A stretch of DNA of 64,000 bases from Oceanobacter sp. (GCA_002733645.1 NVWL01000002.1:62001-126000); one strand, 5' to 3'; numbered from the stretch's first letter, positions 18,803 through 28,133 are shown. The notes: generated from the sequence alone by a model not told the origin. Program-made: numbers and translations.

Positions 18803-19684
18803 ATGCCCCGTTTAGAGACAACTTCCTGGAAGACTCCGGACCTTGGAGGGTTTGATTCAATCGTAGGTGGCGAACGAGTGTTTCATTTTTTACATGGCAA
18901 TGGTTTTTGCGCCAGAACCTTACAGCCGTTGGCGTGCCAGTTACGAGAGCAGACGTTAGGCGCAAGTGATTTATTATTTACAGATCTACCGGGTCACGGT
19001 GTGTCACCTCAGCCTCAGCGTGTTCAGCCAGATTGGAATGAAATGGCAGCGCAGGTCGCAGACAGTATTGCTTCGAGAAGCCGAGGGCCGGTTGTTGGTA
19101 TTGGTCATTCTATGGGGGGTGTCATCACATTACTGGCGGCGGCGCGTTTCCCTGAATTGTTTACTCGTATTGTTTTGCTTGACCCGGTGCTGTTTAGTTC
19201 AGAGATTATTTTATTTCAGCGAGTGATGCGTAAGACGGGTCTATGGAACAGAACCAAGCTAGTCAATTCAGTGCGTCGACGCAGGTGTGAATGGCCAAAT
19301 AAACAGACCATGATAGACAGCCTCAAAACTAAACCTCTGTATAGAAAATGGGATGCTCAGGCGCTGGCGCTGTTTGCTGAATACGGCAGTCGTACTAACG
19401 ACGACGGTTCTGTGCACTTGGCGTGTTCTCCTGACTGGGAAGGGTCTATTTTTGGCTCTTACCCAAGAGGTTTATGGAATGCCGTGCGTAACTTGGGGGT
19501 GCCTGTCGATATCTTTGTCGCCTCGCAGTCGTATGGGTTTATTAGTGGTTCGGTTGATCGGGCGTGTCGGGCAAATGGCAATATTCGCCGTCATGATATT
19601 GAAGGGTCGCATTGCTTTCCGATGGAAGCGCCAGAAACTGCCGCGCGGCGTATTTCTGTCATCATTGCCCCGGATAATAATTGA
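18803..19684 (+). CDS. Alpha/beta-fold hydrolase
   Basis: 293 residues from ATG 18803, preferred because GGAAG is well placed upstream; an ATG at 18773 would add ten residues without a ribosome site. The fold is shown by FHFLHGNGFCARTL (oxyanion-hole HGNG), VVGIGHSMGGVITLL (GHSMGG nucleophile elbow) and EGSHCFPMEAPE (catalytic His). No secretion signal is present. The substrate is unknown; family members include esterases and lipases. It is a single gene with its own upstream region. Confidence 0.88.
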   Translation: MPRLETTSWKTPDLGGFDSIVGGERVFHFLHGNGFCARTLQPLACQLREQTLGASDLLFTDLPGHGVSPQPQRVQPDWNEMAAQVADSIASRSRGPVVGIGHSMGGVITLLAAARFPELFTRIVLLDPVLFSSEIILFQRVMRKTGLWNRTKLVNSVRRRRCEWPNKQTMIDSLKTKPLYRKWDAQALALFAEYGSRTNDDGSVHLACSPDWEGSIFGSYPRGLWNAVRNLGVPVDIFVASQSYGFISGSVDRACRANGNIRRHDIEGSHCFPMEAPETAARRISVIIAPDNN

Positions 19685-19779
19685 GGTTGCAAAAAGGCGT
19701 CTGAAAACCTTTGTCAATTGAAAGCGGCTGGGCTAAGGTAAGATTTACAATTCGTATTAAGTGGTAATGAGTAGGACCT

Positions 19780-20244
19780 ATGAACATGGAGATTCAGGCG
19801 GCGCTAGACGTTGCTGATGAGACTGATTCATTTCTTCAGATTACAGACGTCATTTACGATAAAGAAAATGACTCTGGCTATAAAACTCTGAATGAAGCGG
19901 AGAAAACAGTATTCTGCATTGATCAACTATTGCGGGAAATGGAGAACGGAGGTTTCGTTCAATTTATTCACCATGAAGCGGGTGCTCTAACAGAAGATAC
20001 GTTGGAAGCGCTAGAGCGAATTAAGGCACGTGTGTCTTACGATTTACTCGATAGCTTGATTGATCTTTTCGAAAATCGAGACGTTCCTACCGATGAGGAT
20101 GATCGCATAAACGCCTTCGACCATATCGAAAGTGAACATGCCGATGAAATCGCTAGCTTAGATGATAGATTTTACGATAGCGGTGAGAATCTCGTTGAAA
20201 TGACTCTTCGCTATGTTCAAAAGAATCTACGCGATTTTCATTAA
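19780..20244 (+). CDS. DMP19 (DUF4375)-like protein
   Basis: 154 acidic residues. The pattern LNEAEKTVFCIDQLLREMENGGFVQFIHHEAGALTEDTLEALERI fits the DMP19/DUF4375 family, known from a Neisseria DNA-mimic protein and many uncharacterised relatives. The high Asp/Glu content is consistent with the family. It is not obviously part of an operon. The function here is not known. Confidence 0.8.
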   Translation: MNMEIQAALDVADETDSFLQITDVIYDKENDSGYKTLNEAEKTVFCIDQLLREMENGGFVQFIHHEAGALTEDTLEALERIKARVSYDLLDSLIDLFENRDVPTDEDDRINAFDHIESEHADEIASLDDRFYDSGENLVEMTLRYVQKNLRDFH

Positions 20245-20534
20245 TCCAATTTAAATTGGGTTTGTTTCGTAGCTTTTGAATGGCTTGGTGTGAGATGTGT
20301 CGGGTTTAGAATCACTGACATTGAAAGCATCTTGCTTTTTATTGGTTGCGTTAACGCGCTAGTGCAACATACTATTTTTATCTGCTACGCGTATGGCTCG
20401 TGTTGCAGTCTTTTGCTATTAGAAAAAATTAGTCATAGTAAAATATGCCCTCTTAATGCACCTCCTCAAAAGCATATTGAGCCAGCGTATGTCAGGGATG
20501 TGGTTGTTTTTAGGTGTGTTGTTTAAGGATTTAT
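20245..20534. other. Intergenic region with short palindrome
   Basis: 290 bases. A perfect palindrome CCAATTTAAATTGG lies at 20246-20259 immediately after the DMP19 gene, followed by GTTTGTTTCG, and may act as a weak terminator. A 78-codon open frame here (20290-20526) has no good ribosome site and an implausible composition, so I do not call it. Confidence 0.5.
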
Positions 20535-21098
20535 ATGATCAGATTCATTCTGAGTGTCGTATTTCTTATCACTTCGATATCAGTTGTTCATGCTGCAACG
20601 AAAATTGATGGCGTCAAACTACCAGATGACTTGTCGTTTGAGGCGTCTGAGCTTGTCTTGAATGGTGCGGGTGTTCGCAGTAAATTCTTCGTTCATGTGT
20701 ATATCGCTGCTTTGTATTTGGGAGAAAAGTCTTCAGATGCAGAAACCATTATCGCGGCAGACGAACCAATGAATATAAGAGTGGTGATAACCTCCGATTT
20801 GATAACGGGGGAGCGCTTTGCTGAATCCGCAATGGATGGTTTTGTTCGCTCTACCCACGGTGACTTATCTGGCATTAAGAGTGAAGTGGATGTAATGATT
20901 GAAACGTTTCGCAGCTCTTTAGAAAATGGCGACGTGTTTGATCTCAATTACGTACCTGATGTGGGCGTTGAAATTTATCGCAATGGTGAGAAAAAAGAAG
21001 TAGTGCCCGGTTTAGCCTTTAAGCAAGCCATGTTTGGAATTTGGCTGTCAGATGACCCAGTGCAAGGGCATTTGCGTGATGACATGTTGAGTAAATAA
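20535..21098 (+). CDS. Chalcone isomerase-like secreted protein
   Basis: 187 residues from ATG 20535, which has AAGGA five bases upstream; a longer form from 20514 would spoil the signal peptide. Signal peptide MIRFILSVVFLITSISVVHA, then the chalcone-isomerase-like domain (bacterial CHI-like family): LVLNGAGVRSKFFVHVYIAALYLGEK and YRNGEKKEVVPGLAFKQAMFGIWLSDDPV. Bacterial members are periplasmic proteins of unknown role, not flavonoid enzymes. Confidence 0.87.
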   Translation: MIRFILSVVFLITSISVVHAATKIDGVKLPDDLSFEASELVLNGAGVRSKFFVHVYIAALYLGEKSSDAETIIAADEPMNIRVVITSDLITGERFAESAMDGFVRSTHGDLSGIKSEVDVMIETFRSSLENGDVFDLNYVPDVGVEIYRNGEKKEVVPGLAFKQAMFGIWLSDDPVQGHLRDDMLSK

Positions 21099-21200
21099 GA
21101 GCACATGTTTTGTTTTTATTGATGGCCTTTTCTCCTCAAGTTTCTGTTGGTTCCTACGTATTAAGCTGTGGATTTTTTTCATGCAAAGGATTGCTAGAAA

Positions 21201-22841
21201 ATGACTGAAGACCCCCTTCCAAGTACCTCCTCTGAGTTTTTGCCTGAGCGTTTCCCAGTACTTGTGGTCGATGATGACCGCTCGGTGCTGGATGTCACTC
21301 GACTCGTACTGTCTCGTTTTAAATTTGAACATCGTGGTATTGATTGTTTGGAGGCAAGCAGTGCGGAAGAAGCGAAAAAAACACTTCAAACTCGTGATGA
21401 TATTGCCGTGATATTGCTGGACGTTGTGATGGAGCACGACGCGGCAGGATTAGACTTGGTTGAATACATTCGTAGTGAATTGGGTAATCGTCGCATTCGT
21501 ATTATTTTGCGCACAGGGCAAGCTGGATTCGCCCCTGAATATCGAGTCGTTCAAAACTATGATATCAACGATTACTTAGCAAAAAGTGAATCTACGCAAG
21601 AGCGCCTGTTTGTGTCATTAACAACAGCCCTTCGTGGTTATCGTGATGTTGTTGCCGCTGACGTCTATGCCAGAAGAGCATTAGAGGCAGAGCAGGAGCG
21701 AGAGGTGGCCGCTCGTGCTCTTGAGTCTAAGACCCAGTTCCTTGCTCATTTAAGTCATGAAATTCGGAATCCTTTAACAGGGGTTGTGGGTATCGTTGAG
21801 CTACTTGAGTCGGAATCGCTTAGCCCTAGCCAGATTGAATTGGTGGGTGATCTTGAGTACACAGTCCAATCCTTGTTGGGGGTTGTTGACGATGTGTTGG
21901 ATGTTGCCAAAATTGAAGCAGGCCGCTTACAGCTCCATCATGAAGCTTTTAACGCGCGTTTATGGCTGCAGCGTAGCTCTGCTGTGTTGGCGGCGAATAT
22001 TCGGCGTAAAGGGATTAGGTTGACGTCAGAGTGTGTTGCGGGGGTGCCTGAATACTTAGTAGGTGATGCCGCTCGTATGCGTCAAATACTGGTTAATTTT
22101 TTGAGTAATGCCTGCAAGTTTACGCCAGAGGGCGGGAGGATACATGTGCAGCTCAATGCCGAGTCTAGGCGTGATAAATTAATTCTGCACTTGTCGGTTT
22201 CTGATTCCGGAGTCGGTATTGATTCCTCCAAACTAGCCGATGTCTTTCAGCCGTATGAACAAGCCAGTGGTCTTACCGCGTTGGAATACGGAGGAACAGG
22301 GTTAGGGTTGAGCTTATGTCAAAATTTAGCCGAGTTAATGAAGGGGCAGGTTGGAGTTATCAGTCAGCCGAATAGAGGTTCGATTTTTTGGTTTGATGTG
22401 CCTGTGGATGTGATGTCTGAGACCACCGAAACTATCGATACTCTGCCATCGGAATCGCTGAATATTGCCATCTGTGAAGATGACCTTACGAACCAAAGAA
22501 CGTTACAGGTAATTTTGACTAAACGAGGCATGACCGTCGAAACTTTTAATAATGGTCGGGAGCTTCTCGATAGTGATGGTTGGAAAAAAATGGACGTTAT
22601 TTTGATGGACTGTCATATGCCAGTTCTTAACGGGATGGATACAACTCGTCAGCTACGTAAGCAGGGGTGTACGATTCCAGTGATTGCATTGACGGCGGGC
22701 GTGTCTGATACCGAACGTCAGTTGTGTTTGGATTCCGGTATGGATGCGGTTATGGCGAAGCCTGTTGATTTTTTACTGTTGCACGAGCAGGTGCTGGCAT
22801 TTGTTCGTTATGGGCGCCATCCGGTACGTACGACGCTTTAA
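21201..22841 (+). CDS. Hybrid histidine kinase, REC-HisKA-HATPase-REC
   Basis: 546 residues with no transmembrane segment. The first receiver domain has VVDDD and phospho-acceptor Asp74 in ILLDVVME. The dimerisation domain has His186 in LSHEIRNP. The ATPase domain shows NFLSNACKFTPEGG, DSGVGID and GGTGLGLSLC. The second receiver has ICEDDLTNQ and Asp470 in LMDCHMP. A kinase with receivers at both ends and no sensor suggests control by phosphorelay input at the N-terminus rather than by direct ligand binding. No cognate regulator is next to it. A strong terminator follows. Confidence 0.92.
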   Translation: MTEDPLPSTSSEFLPERFPVLVVDDDRSVLDVTRLVLSRFKFEHRGIDCLEASSAEEAKKTLQTRDDIAVILLDVVMEHDAAGLDLVEYIRSELGNRRIRIILRTGQAGFAPEYRVVQNYDINDYLAKSESTQERLFVSLTTALRGYRDVVAADVYARRALEAEQEREVAARALESKTQFLAHLSHEIRNPLTGVVGIVELLESESLSPSQIELVGDLEYTVQSLLGVVDDVLDVAKIEAGRLQLHHEAFNARLWLQRSSAVLAANIRRKGIRLTSECVAGVPEYLVGDAARMRQILVNFLSNACKFTPEGGRIHVQLNAESRRDKLILHLSVSDSGVGIDSSKLADVFQPYEQASGLTALEYGGTGLGLSLCQNLAELMKGQVGVISQPNRGSIFWFDVPVDVMSETTETIDTLPSESLNIAICEDDLTNQRTLQVILTKRGMTVETFNNGRELLDSDGWKKMDVILMDCHMPVLNGMDTTRQLRKQGCTIPVIALTAGVSDTERQLCLDSGMDAVMAKPVDFLLLHEQVLAFVRYGRHPVRTTL

Positions 22842-22860
22842 ATATTTTTGAATAATCATA

Positions 22861-22898
22861 AAAAAACCGCTATGGAGTGATCGATAGCGGTTTTTTTA
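22861..22898. terminator. Bidirectional intrinsic terminator
   Basis: AAAAAACCGCTAT-N10-ATAGCGGTTTTTTT: a strong stem with an A-tract before it and a T-tract after it. It can stop both the hybrid kinase gene (+) and the Lon-like gene (-), whose stop codons flank it. Confidence 0.92.
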
Positions 22899-22917
22899 TT
22901 GCTGTGTTTATTCAGCG

Positions 22918-25305
22918 TTAGTCAGTTTGTTTTTCACCAAGTTTGGCGATGGCTGCTAAACGCTTAATAATTTCGCCATTAATCGTACCTTCTGGGAATT
23001 CGCCATTCTCGTTGATGATGCCCGGCTCTCGATCAAGCAATAAATGCAATGCTTCATCAACATGGCGGACACAATAGACGTTGAATTTCCCATGCTCTAT
23101 AGCGGTAACTACATCTTCATGTAAAACCAAATTGCGCTGGTTGGATTGAGGTATGATGACACCTTGTTTTCCAGTTAACCCACGTGCTTCACATAGTCGG
23201 AAGAAGCCTTCAATTTTTTCATTTACGCCGCCAATGGCTTGGGCTTCACCGTATTGGTTTACTGAGCCGGTAATAGCAAAGCTTTGATCAATAGGCGAAT
23301 GAATCAATGCCGAAATTAAACACACCAGTTCGGCCATGGAGGCACTATCACCATCGACGTAACCATAGGATTGTTCCATAGCGATGTGAGCCGAAATCGC
23401 TAGTGGGAATTTTTGGGCATAACGATTACCCAGAAATCCACTTAAAATCATGACGCCTTTCGAGTGTAATGCTTGGCCCAAGGACACTTCACGTTCAATG
23501 TCCACGACGCCTTTAGAGCCTGGGTACACCGTTGCTGTGATGCGCGCGGGGGAGCCAAAGCTTGTATCACCCAGTGACATTACGGTTAGCCCGTTAATTT
23601 TACCAATGGCTTTATCAGAGGTCTCAAGGAGCACTGTGCCATCGAGCATTTGCTCAAATAGTTTATCGTATACACGCCCGGTACGTTCTTTATTAGCAAC
23701 CAGTGCGCGATCGATGTGGGTACGAGTAATGAGTTCATCTTGAGCCAGTTTTCGAATAAAATCGGCTTCGGCTAATAAATCGAACTGGTCGCCAATTCTT
23801 GCGCTGAGCGTGTCTTGCTGTTCCGCAAGACGAGCGCTGTGACACACCATTCTTTCAACCGCGTCACGATCTAGGTCGGCGTATTTTTGCTCTTCAATGC
23901 GGCTCTTAATTAACTGTGAGTAAGCGGTGAGGTGCTCTTCTGTTAATGGGATGTCGCTGTCGAAATCCACCACGGTTCTAAATAGTCGTTTGAAGTCTTC
24001 ATCGTATTCTTGCAGAAGGTAATAAATCTGGCGTGAGCCAATTAATACCAACTTGAAATCAAGAGGAATTACGGCGGGTACCAATGACGTGGTATTAACT
24101 AAACCAATTTCAGAATAGGGCGATTCCATTTTTAATTGGTTGGATTGTAGTGCGCGTTTTAGTACGTCCCATACCATGGGCTCGGCCAGTACTTTTTCGG
24201 CGTCGAGAATTAAATAGCCGCCATTAGCTTTGTGTAGTGCACCCGGAGCAATGCGCTGATAATTAGTGACTAGTGCGCCTTGATCGCTCACGTACTCAAT
24301 ACGGCCAACTAAATTGGCGTAGCTTGGGTGTGGCTCATAAATGACCGGTGCGCCACTGTCGGGCTTGTGGTGCGTTGCAATGTTTGGCAATAGTGAATCT
24401 TCAAGGCTGCTGCGTTTTGCGTATTCTTCACGCAAATCCATGATGCGTTCTTCAACCAGTTCCTCTAGCACTAACGAGGGGAGGTGTTCTTCCATCTCGT
24501 TTAAGTATTCTTGAATAGGCTCGTGGTCTTTAAATGCTTCCCGAGTAGGGACTAGTAACGGCGCGACCGCATCACGAATAGTGACTTTGTTTAGGCTTCG
24601 CAGCTCATTGCTGCTTTCTCGTTTCCATTGGGGTAGCTCGGCGAGTTGTTCGCTGAGCATATGCTCGAGTTCACCAATGGTGTCGTGAAAGGTGTCGCGC
24701 TCTTCTTCGGTGAGTTGAGCAAATTCGGTTTCGTCTAATGCCTTACCTTCGCGCATTGGGGTGAAGCTAATGGCGTTTGAATCTCGGTAAACGGCTACGT
24801 TGCGTTTATGGGCTTCACGCTCAACGGTTTCGATTGCCTTGTCGTATCGACGGTTAAAAATGTAATCGATGGCCGATTTCTTTTGCTGGTATGTGGGGTG
24901 TTCCAATACCGCTGGAAAGCTGGCCAATAATTGATCAATTAACTCGTTGATTAATTTTTTAAATTCACCCGCTTCGTGAGGGTGGAGCGATACAGATCTT
25001 GGCTCTCGAGGATTGTTGAAATTATTTACATAGCACCAGATGTCGGGCGTTGATTGACGTTTTGCTTCACTTTTTAGGTAATCACGCACATAGGATGATC
25101 GGCCGGTACCTGTGTCGCCCATTACAAATATGTTGTATCCCGGACGTTCCATTGCGACACCAAATTGAATCGCGTTAACGGCGCGTTCTTGGCCAAGTAC
25201 GCCATGAAACGGTTCCACGTCTTTGGTGGTTTCAAACGGGAGGGACTTTGAGTTGATTGTCTGTGTTGCGAGTGTCTTTGGAATTGGAGCTGGTTTCTGT
25301 GTCAT
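22918..25305 (-). CDS. Lon-like ATP-dependent protease (AAA_32/LonB-type, YcbZ-like)
   Basis: 795 residues. The P-loop region is GDTGTGRSS (residues 63-71), with Arg in place of the usual Walker Lys, which this family shares. A long helical insert follows, then a Lon protease domain with catalytic Ser654 in DGDSAS and Lys697 in GVNEKIEGF. The Ser-Lys spacing of 43 equals that of E. coli Lon (S679/K722). It is soluble, with no membrane segment. Family members are putative Lon-type proteases of unsettled substrate range. The gene stands alone, opposite the YbfE-like gene. Confidence 0.92.
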   Translation of the reverse strand: MTQKPAPIPKTLATQTINSKSLPFETTKDVEPFHGVLGQERAVNAIQFGVAMERPGYNIFVMGDTGTGRSSYVRDYLKSEAKRQSTPDIWCYVNNFNNPREPRSVSLHPHEAGEFKKLINELIDQLLASFPAVLEHPTYQQKKSAIDYIFNRRYDKAIETVEREAHKRNVAVYRDSNAISFTPMREGKALDETEFAQLTEEERDTFHDTIGELEHMLSEQLAELPQWKRESSNELRSLNKVTIRDAVAPLLVPTREAFKDHEPIQEYLNEMEEHLPSLVLEELVEERIMDLREEYAKRSSLEDSLLPNIATHHKPDSGAPVIYEPHPSYANLVGRIEYVSDQGALVTNYQRIAPGALHKANGGYLILDAEKVLAEPMVWDVLKRALQSNQLKMESPYSEIGLVNTTSLVPAVIPLDFKLVLIGSRQIYYLLQEYDEDFKRLFRTVVDFDSDIPLTEEHLTAYSQLIKSRIEEQKYADLDRDAVERMVCHSARLAEQQDTLSARIGDQFDLLAEADFIRKLAQDELITRTHIDRALVANKERTGRVYDKLFEQMLDGTVLLETSDKAIGKINGLTVMSLGDTSFGSPARITATVYPGSKGVVDIEREVSLGQALHSKGVMILSGFLGNRYAQKFPLAISAHIAMEQSYGYVDGDSASMAELVCLISALIHSPIDQSFAITGSVNQYGEAQAIGGVNEKIEGFFRLCEARGLTGKQGVIIPQSNQRNLVLHEDVVTAIEHGKFNVYCVRHVDEALHLLLDREPGIINENGEFPEGTINGEIIKRLAAIAKLGEKQTD

Positions 25306-25493
25306 TTCAAAACATAATCATAGGTAGTTGCCTTCACATTATTGCCATGACTCATATAAGGCAAGTAACCAAGCAGGAAAACTAGGGAATTATCGCTGTA
25401 AATACGTATTCGTTCGCTGAATGGTCGTCTTCCATATTGCTTTTAGCGATCTTGCTGGGATAATCGCGCCAGTTTTAGAGTTAGGAGTGGTGG

Positions 25494-25763
25494 ATGTCTG
25501 TCCAGCCAGAAGACCGTACCACAATAGATATGTTCGGTACGCCGCGGCCAGGTCGACCGCGAAGTAATCCTTATGACCGTGCCAAGCAGAGTCGCCATAA
25601 TAAACGCTCGCAACGTATGCGCGACAAGCACGCTGGTCTGCATCGCCTTGAGGTTAAATTACCAGCGGATATTGTCGACGCTCTTGATGATGCGGCTGAC
25701 GATTTAGGCCTTAGTCGTGCCGAGGTTATTAATAAGGCGTTGGAGCAGTGGTTGCTACTTTGA
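25494..25763 (+). CDS. ybfE: YbfE-like ribbon-helix-helix protein
   Basis: 89 residues. The N-terminal DRTTIDMFGTPRPGRPRSNP, the QSRHNKRSQRMRDKHAGL stretch and the C-terminal VKLPADIVDALDDAADDLGLSR helix pair match the E. coli YbfE pattern, which is described as LexA-regulated. The C-terminal part looks like a ribbon-helix-helix DNA-binding fold. I did not find a convincing LexA box upstream, so SOS control is not supported by the sequence here. It starts at an ATG with AGGAG upstream. Confidence 0.83.
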   Translation: MSVQPEDRTTIDMFGTPRPGRPRSNPYDRAKQSRHNKRSQRMRDKHAGLHRLEVKLPADIVDALDDAADDLGLSRAEVINKALEQWLLL

Positions 25764-25792
25764 TGTATTTTTACATTCAATGCTCTAACTCC

Positions 25793-25821
25793 TTGATTTA
25801 ATAATCTGTTTTGGCTAATGT
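25793..25821 (+). promoter_or_regulatory. Candidate sigma-70 promoter for 4.5S RNA
   Basis: TTGATT (25793-25798), a 17-base spacer and TAATGT (25816-25821). The -10 is weak (three of six). The position would put the transcript start about 25 bases before the 4.5S RNA, similar to the precursor leader of E. coli. Confidence 0.35.
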
Positions 25822-25828
25822 AGCCGCC

Positions 25829-25846
25829 TCTTGAGGTTCCTCAAGA
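25829..25846 (+). repeat. Perfect hairpin ahead of 4.5S RNA
   Basis: TCTTGAGG-TT-CCTCAAGA, an 8-bp stem with a two-base loop centre, seven bases before the likely 5' end of the 4.5S RNA. It may be a leader structure or an operator. Confidence 0.6.
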
Positions 25847-25852
25847 CGTTAT

Positions 25853-25967
25853 GGTGGCCCTTGCCGGTCCCCTCGCAACGATACACTGCGAACTCCGCCA
25901 GGTCCGGAAGGAAGCAACGGTAGTAGTCGACTCGTGTGCCGGGGTGTGGCTGGTAGGGGTCATCTCC
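25853..25967 (+). ncRNA. ffs: 4.5S RNA (small signal recognition particle RNA)
   Basis: The invariant SRP core CAGGTCCGGAAGGAAGCA is present, followed by GTGTGCCGGGGTGTGGCTGG, the typical 3' strand of domain IV. The two ends can pair (GGTGGCCCTTGCC with GGTAGGGGTCATC) into the long hairpin expected. The length of about 115 bases matches E. coli ffs. It binds Ffh for co-translational targeting. The exact ends are estimates. It sits directly upstream of dnaX, a frequent arrangement in gammaproteobacteria. Confidence 0.95.
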
Positions 25968-26042
25968 AAAATATCCTGACTTTCCCCTTGCTTCCGGTTA
26001 TCATGCGACCTCAGTTTTTAATTATTGGGTTAGCCTAATTTC

Positions 26043-28133
26043 ATGAGTTATCAGGTACTTGCGCGTAAATGGCGTCCACGCTTCTTTGACGAGATGGTGG
26101 GTCAGGAGCACGTCCTGCGAGCGCTAATCAATGCTCTGAATGAAGGCCGTCTGCATCATGCCTATTTGTTTACCGGTACGCGCGGTGTGGGCAAGACCAC
26201 CATTGCTCGAATTTTGGCCAAATGCCTCAACTGTGAACAGGGTGTCAGTGCACGTCCTTGTGGTGAGTGTTCATCTTGTAAAGAGATCGCTGAAGGTCGT
26301 TTTGTCGATTTGATTGAAGTGGATGCGGCGTCTCGTACTCGCGTTGAAGACACGCGCGAACTGCTTGATAACGTTCAATACGCACCGACAAGAGGCCGCT
26401 ATAAGGTCTACTTGATCGATGAAGTGCATATGCTGTCTACTCACAGTTTTAATGCACTGTTAAAGACTCTCGAAGAACCCCCTGAGCATGTTAAGTTTTT
26501 ATTAGCGACTACCGATCCGCAAAAGCTTCCGGTGACGGTCTTGTCGCGTTGTCTTCAGTTCAGTTTGAAGAACATGACCCCTGAGCGCATTGTGGAGTAT
26601 CTGGGTAAGGTGCTTCAGGCTGAAAAAATTGGGTACGAAGAACCAGCCCTATGGTCTCTGGGCCGTGCTGCACAAGGCAGTATGCGTGACGCTTTAAGTT
26701 TAACCGACCAAGCCATTGCCTACGGTGAAGGTGATGTGAGCGAGTCGCACGTCAATGCCATGCTCGGGACTATGGATCGCGGTCGATTATTTCGCTTGGC
26801 CGGAATTATGGCCAAAGGCGATGCGGGTGAAATTCTTGCTGAAACCGCTTCTATGGCGGAGCACTCTCCCGATTACGATGAAATCATTCAAGGTTTGCTG
26901 CATATCTGGCATCGGGCCTCGTTAGCTCAGGTGGTGCCTGATGCCATTGAAAATACGGAAGGTGACCGCGAGGCAATTCTTCAGTTATCGATGGCGATGC
27001 CGGCGGAAGACTTGCAATTGTGTTATCAAATTGCGTTACAGGGCCGTAAAGATTTGGCCTTAGCACCTGATCCTCGCCAAGGTTTTGAAATGATCTTGTT
27101 GCGAATGTTGGCGTTCCGTCCTGCGCCTGATGTGGTGCCTGAATTGGATCTTGAGTCTGCCCTCGAAAAAAAAAAGTCTCTGACGCCTAGTATTGCGCCC
27201 ATCGACTCTGCTCCCGAGGATGTAAACGACACCCCTGCGGGAAGTGGATCAACGACGGATGATGTCCCAGTTGTTACACCGCTTGCGGAGAACGAGACGC
27301 CTACGACACCGCAGGAAGCTGAACCGCTACCTCCTAAAAGTGCATCCAGTGAATCAGTGCCTAATGAACAACCTGCACCTGATCAACCAGCGCCGGATCA
27401 ACCAGCGCCGGATCAACCAGCGCCTGATAAAATAATATCGCCTCATATAGATGAGTTGGTTCAGCCCAGTGAAGTAGGCCTGCCCGTTGAATCGATTGAT
27501 GAACTCGCCCCATCTGCGCCTATCGTCACGGAAATAGCGCCGCCTTCGGGGGATTCTCTAGATACTCCTGCTTCATCTCGAACGCCTATTGCAGATATTT
27601 TAAATGCCCCGGCGCCGCTTGCGGATCATTCGGGTACAGCATCCCAGGCACCTGAACCTCCTTCAGTTGCAACGCAACCCTCTGCGACAGAAACCAGCAC
27701 TCCTGTTCGTGAAGAGCATAACCCTGCGGAGGGTGTAGAAAATTTAGCCCCACTGGCTCCCCATACTTGGTATCAGTGGGTCGAATACCTCCCTCTCGCA
27801 GGTTTGCCAATGGCGATTGCCAAGAACAGTGCGTACATTGGTGAAGAAGACGGTTTGATGGTATTCGATGTGGATACGGCTCAGTCGGCTCTGTACAACG
27901 ATTCTCAAAAATCACGTGTGGAATCGGCCTTGCGGCAACTTGTGCCCGGCGCAAAAATACTGATGACGTTGCGTCCTCCGCGTGGCGAGACGCCGGAGCA
28001 ACGTCGTCACAGATTAAAAACAGAGGCTCTTTATGGAGCCAAGCACGCGATTGATAGTGATCCCGTGGTCAATCAAATCATCAATGATATGGGCGGGCAG
28101 GTTCTTGAAGATACTGTTCGCCCGAATACTTGA
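26043..28133 (+). CDS. dnaX: DNA polymerase III subunits gamma and tau
   Basis: 696 residues. The clamp-loader AAA+ core has GTRGVGKTT (Walker A), a zinc knuckle of Cys64, 73, 76 and 79, and the SRC motif in TVLSRCLQF. A Pro/Ala/Glu-rich linker (about residues 375-575) includes four PAPDQ-type repeats. The C-terminal tau-specific domain begins near LAPHTWYQWVEYLPLAGL. A run of ten A at 27166-27175 with an A AAA AAG heptamer could give a truncated gamma form of 382 residues (see findings). It heads the dnaX-ybaB-recR unit. Confidence 0.96.
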   Translation: MSYQVLARKWRPRFFDEMVGQEHVLRALINALNEGRLHHAYLFTGTRGVGKTTIARILAKCLNCEQGVSARPCGECSSCKEIAEGRFVDLIEVDAASRTRVEDTRELLDNVQYAPTRGRYKVYLIDEVHMLSTHSFNALLKTLEEPPEHVKFLLATTDPQKLPVTVLSRCLQFSLKNMTPERIVEYLGKVLQAEKIGYEEPALWSLGRAAQGSMRDALSLTDQAIAYGEGDVSESHVNAMLGTMDRGRLFRLAGIMAKGDAGEILAETASMAEHSPDYDEIIQGLLHIWHRASLAQVVPDAIENTEGDREAILQLSMAMPAEDLQLCYQIALQGRKDLALAPDPRQGFEMILLRMLAFRPAPDVVPELDLESALEKKKSLTPSIAPIDSAPEDVNDTPAGSGSTTDDVPVVTPLAENETPTTPQEAEPLPPKSASSESVPNEQPAPDQPAPDQPAPDQPAPDKIISPHIDELVQPSEVGLPVESIDELAPSAPIVTEIAPPSGDSLDTPASSRTPIADILNAPAPLADHSGTASQAPEPPSVATQPSATETSTPVREEHNPAEGVENLAPLAPHTWYQWVEYLPLAGLPMAIAKNSAYIGEEDGLMVFDVDTAQSALYNDSQKSRVESALRQLVPGAKILMTLRPPRGETPEQRRHRLKTEALYGAKHAIDSDPVVNQIINDMGGQVLEDTVRPNT
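27372..27431 (+). repeat. 15-bp tandem repeat in dnaX linker
   Basis: Four in-frame units of the form CCAGCGCCGGATCAA (two identical, two diverged) encode PAPDQ repeats in the flexible gamma/tau linker. Confidence 0.9.

Noticed and set aside
20290-20526. 78-codon open frame between DMP19 and chalcone-isomerase-like genes
   Set aside because: No ribosome site, unlikely composition with many Cys and hydrophobics, and it runs into the real gene start at 20535.
25390-25420. Possible LexA box upstream of the YbfE-like gene (CTGTAAATACGTATTC)
   Set aside because: Only the left half matches CTGT-N8-ACAG; the right half does not.
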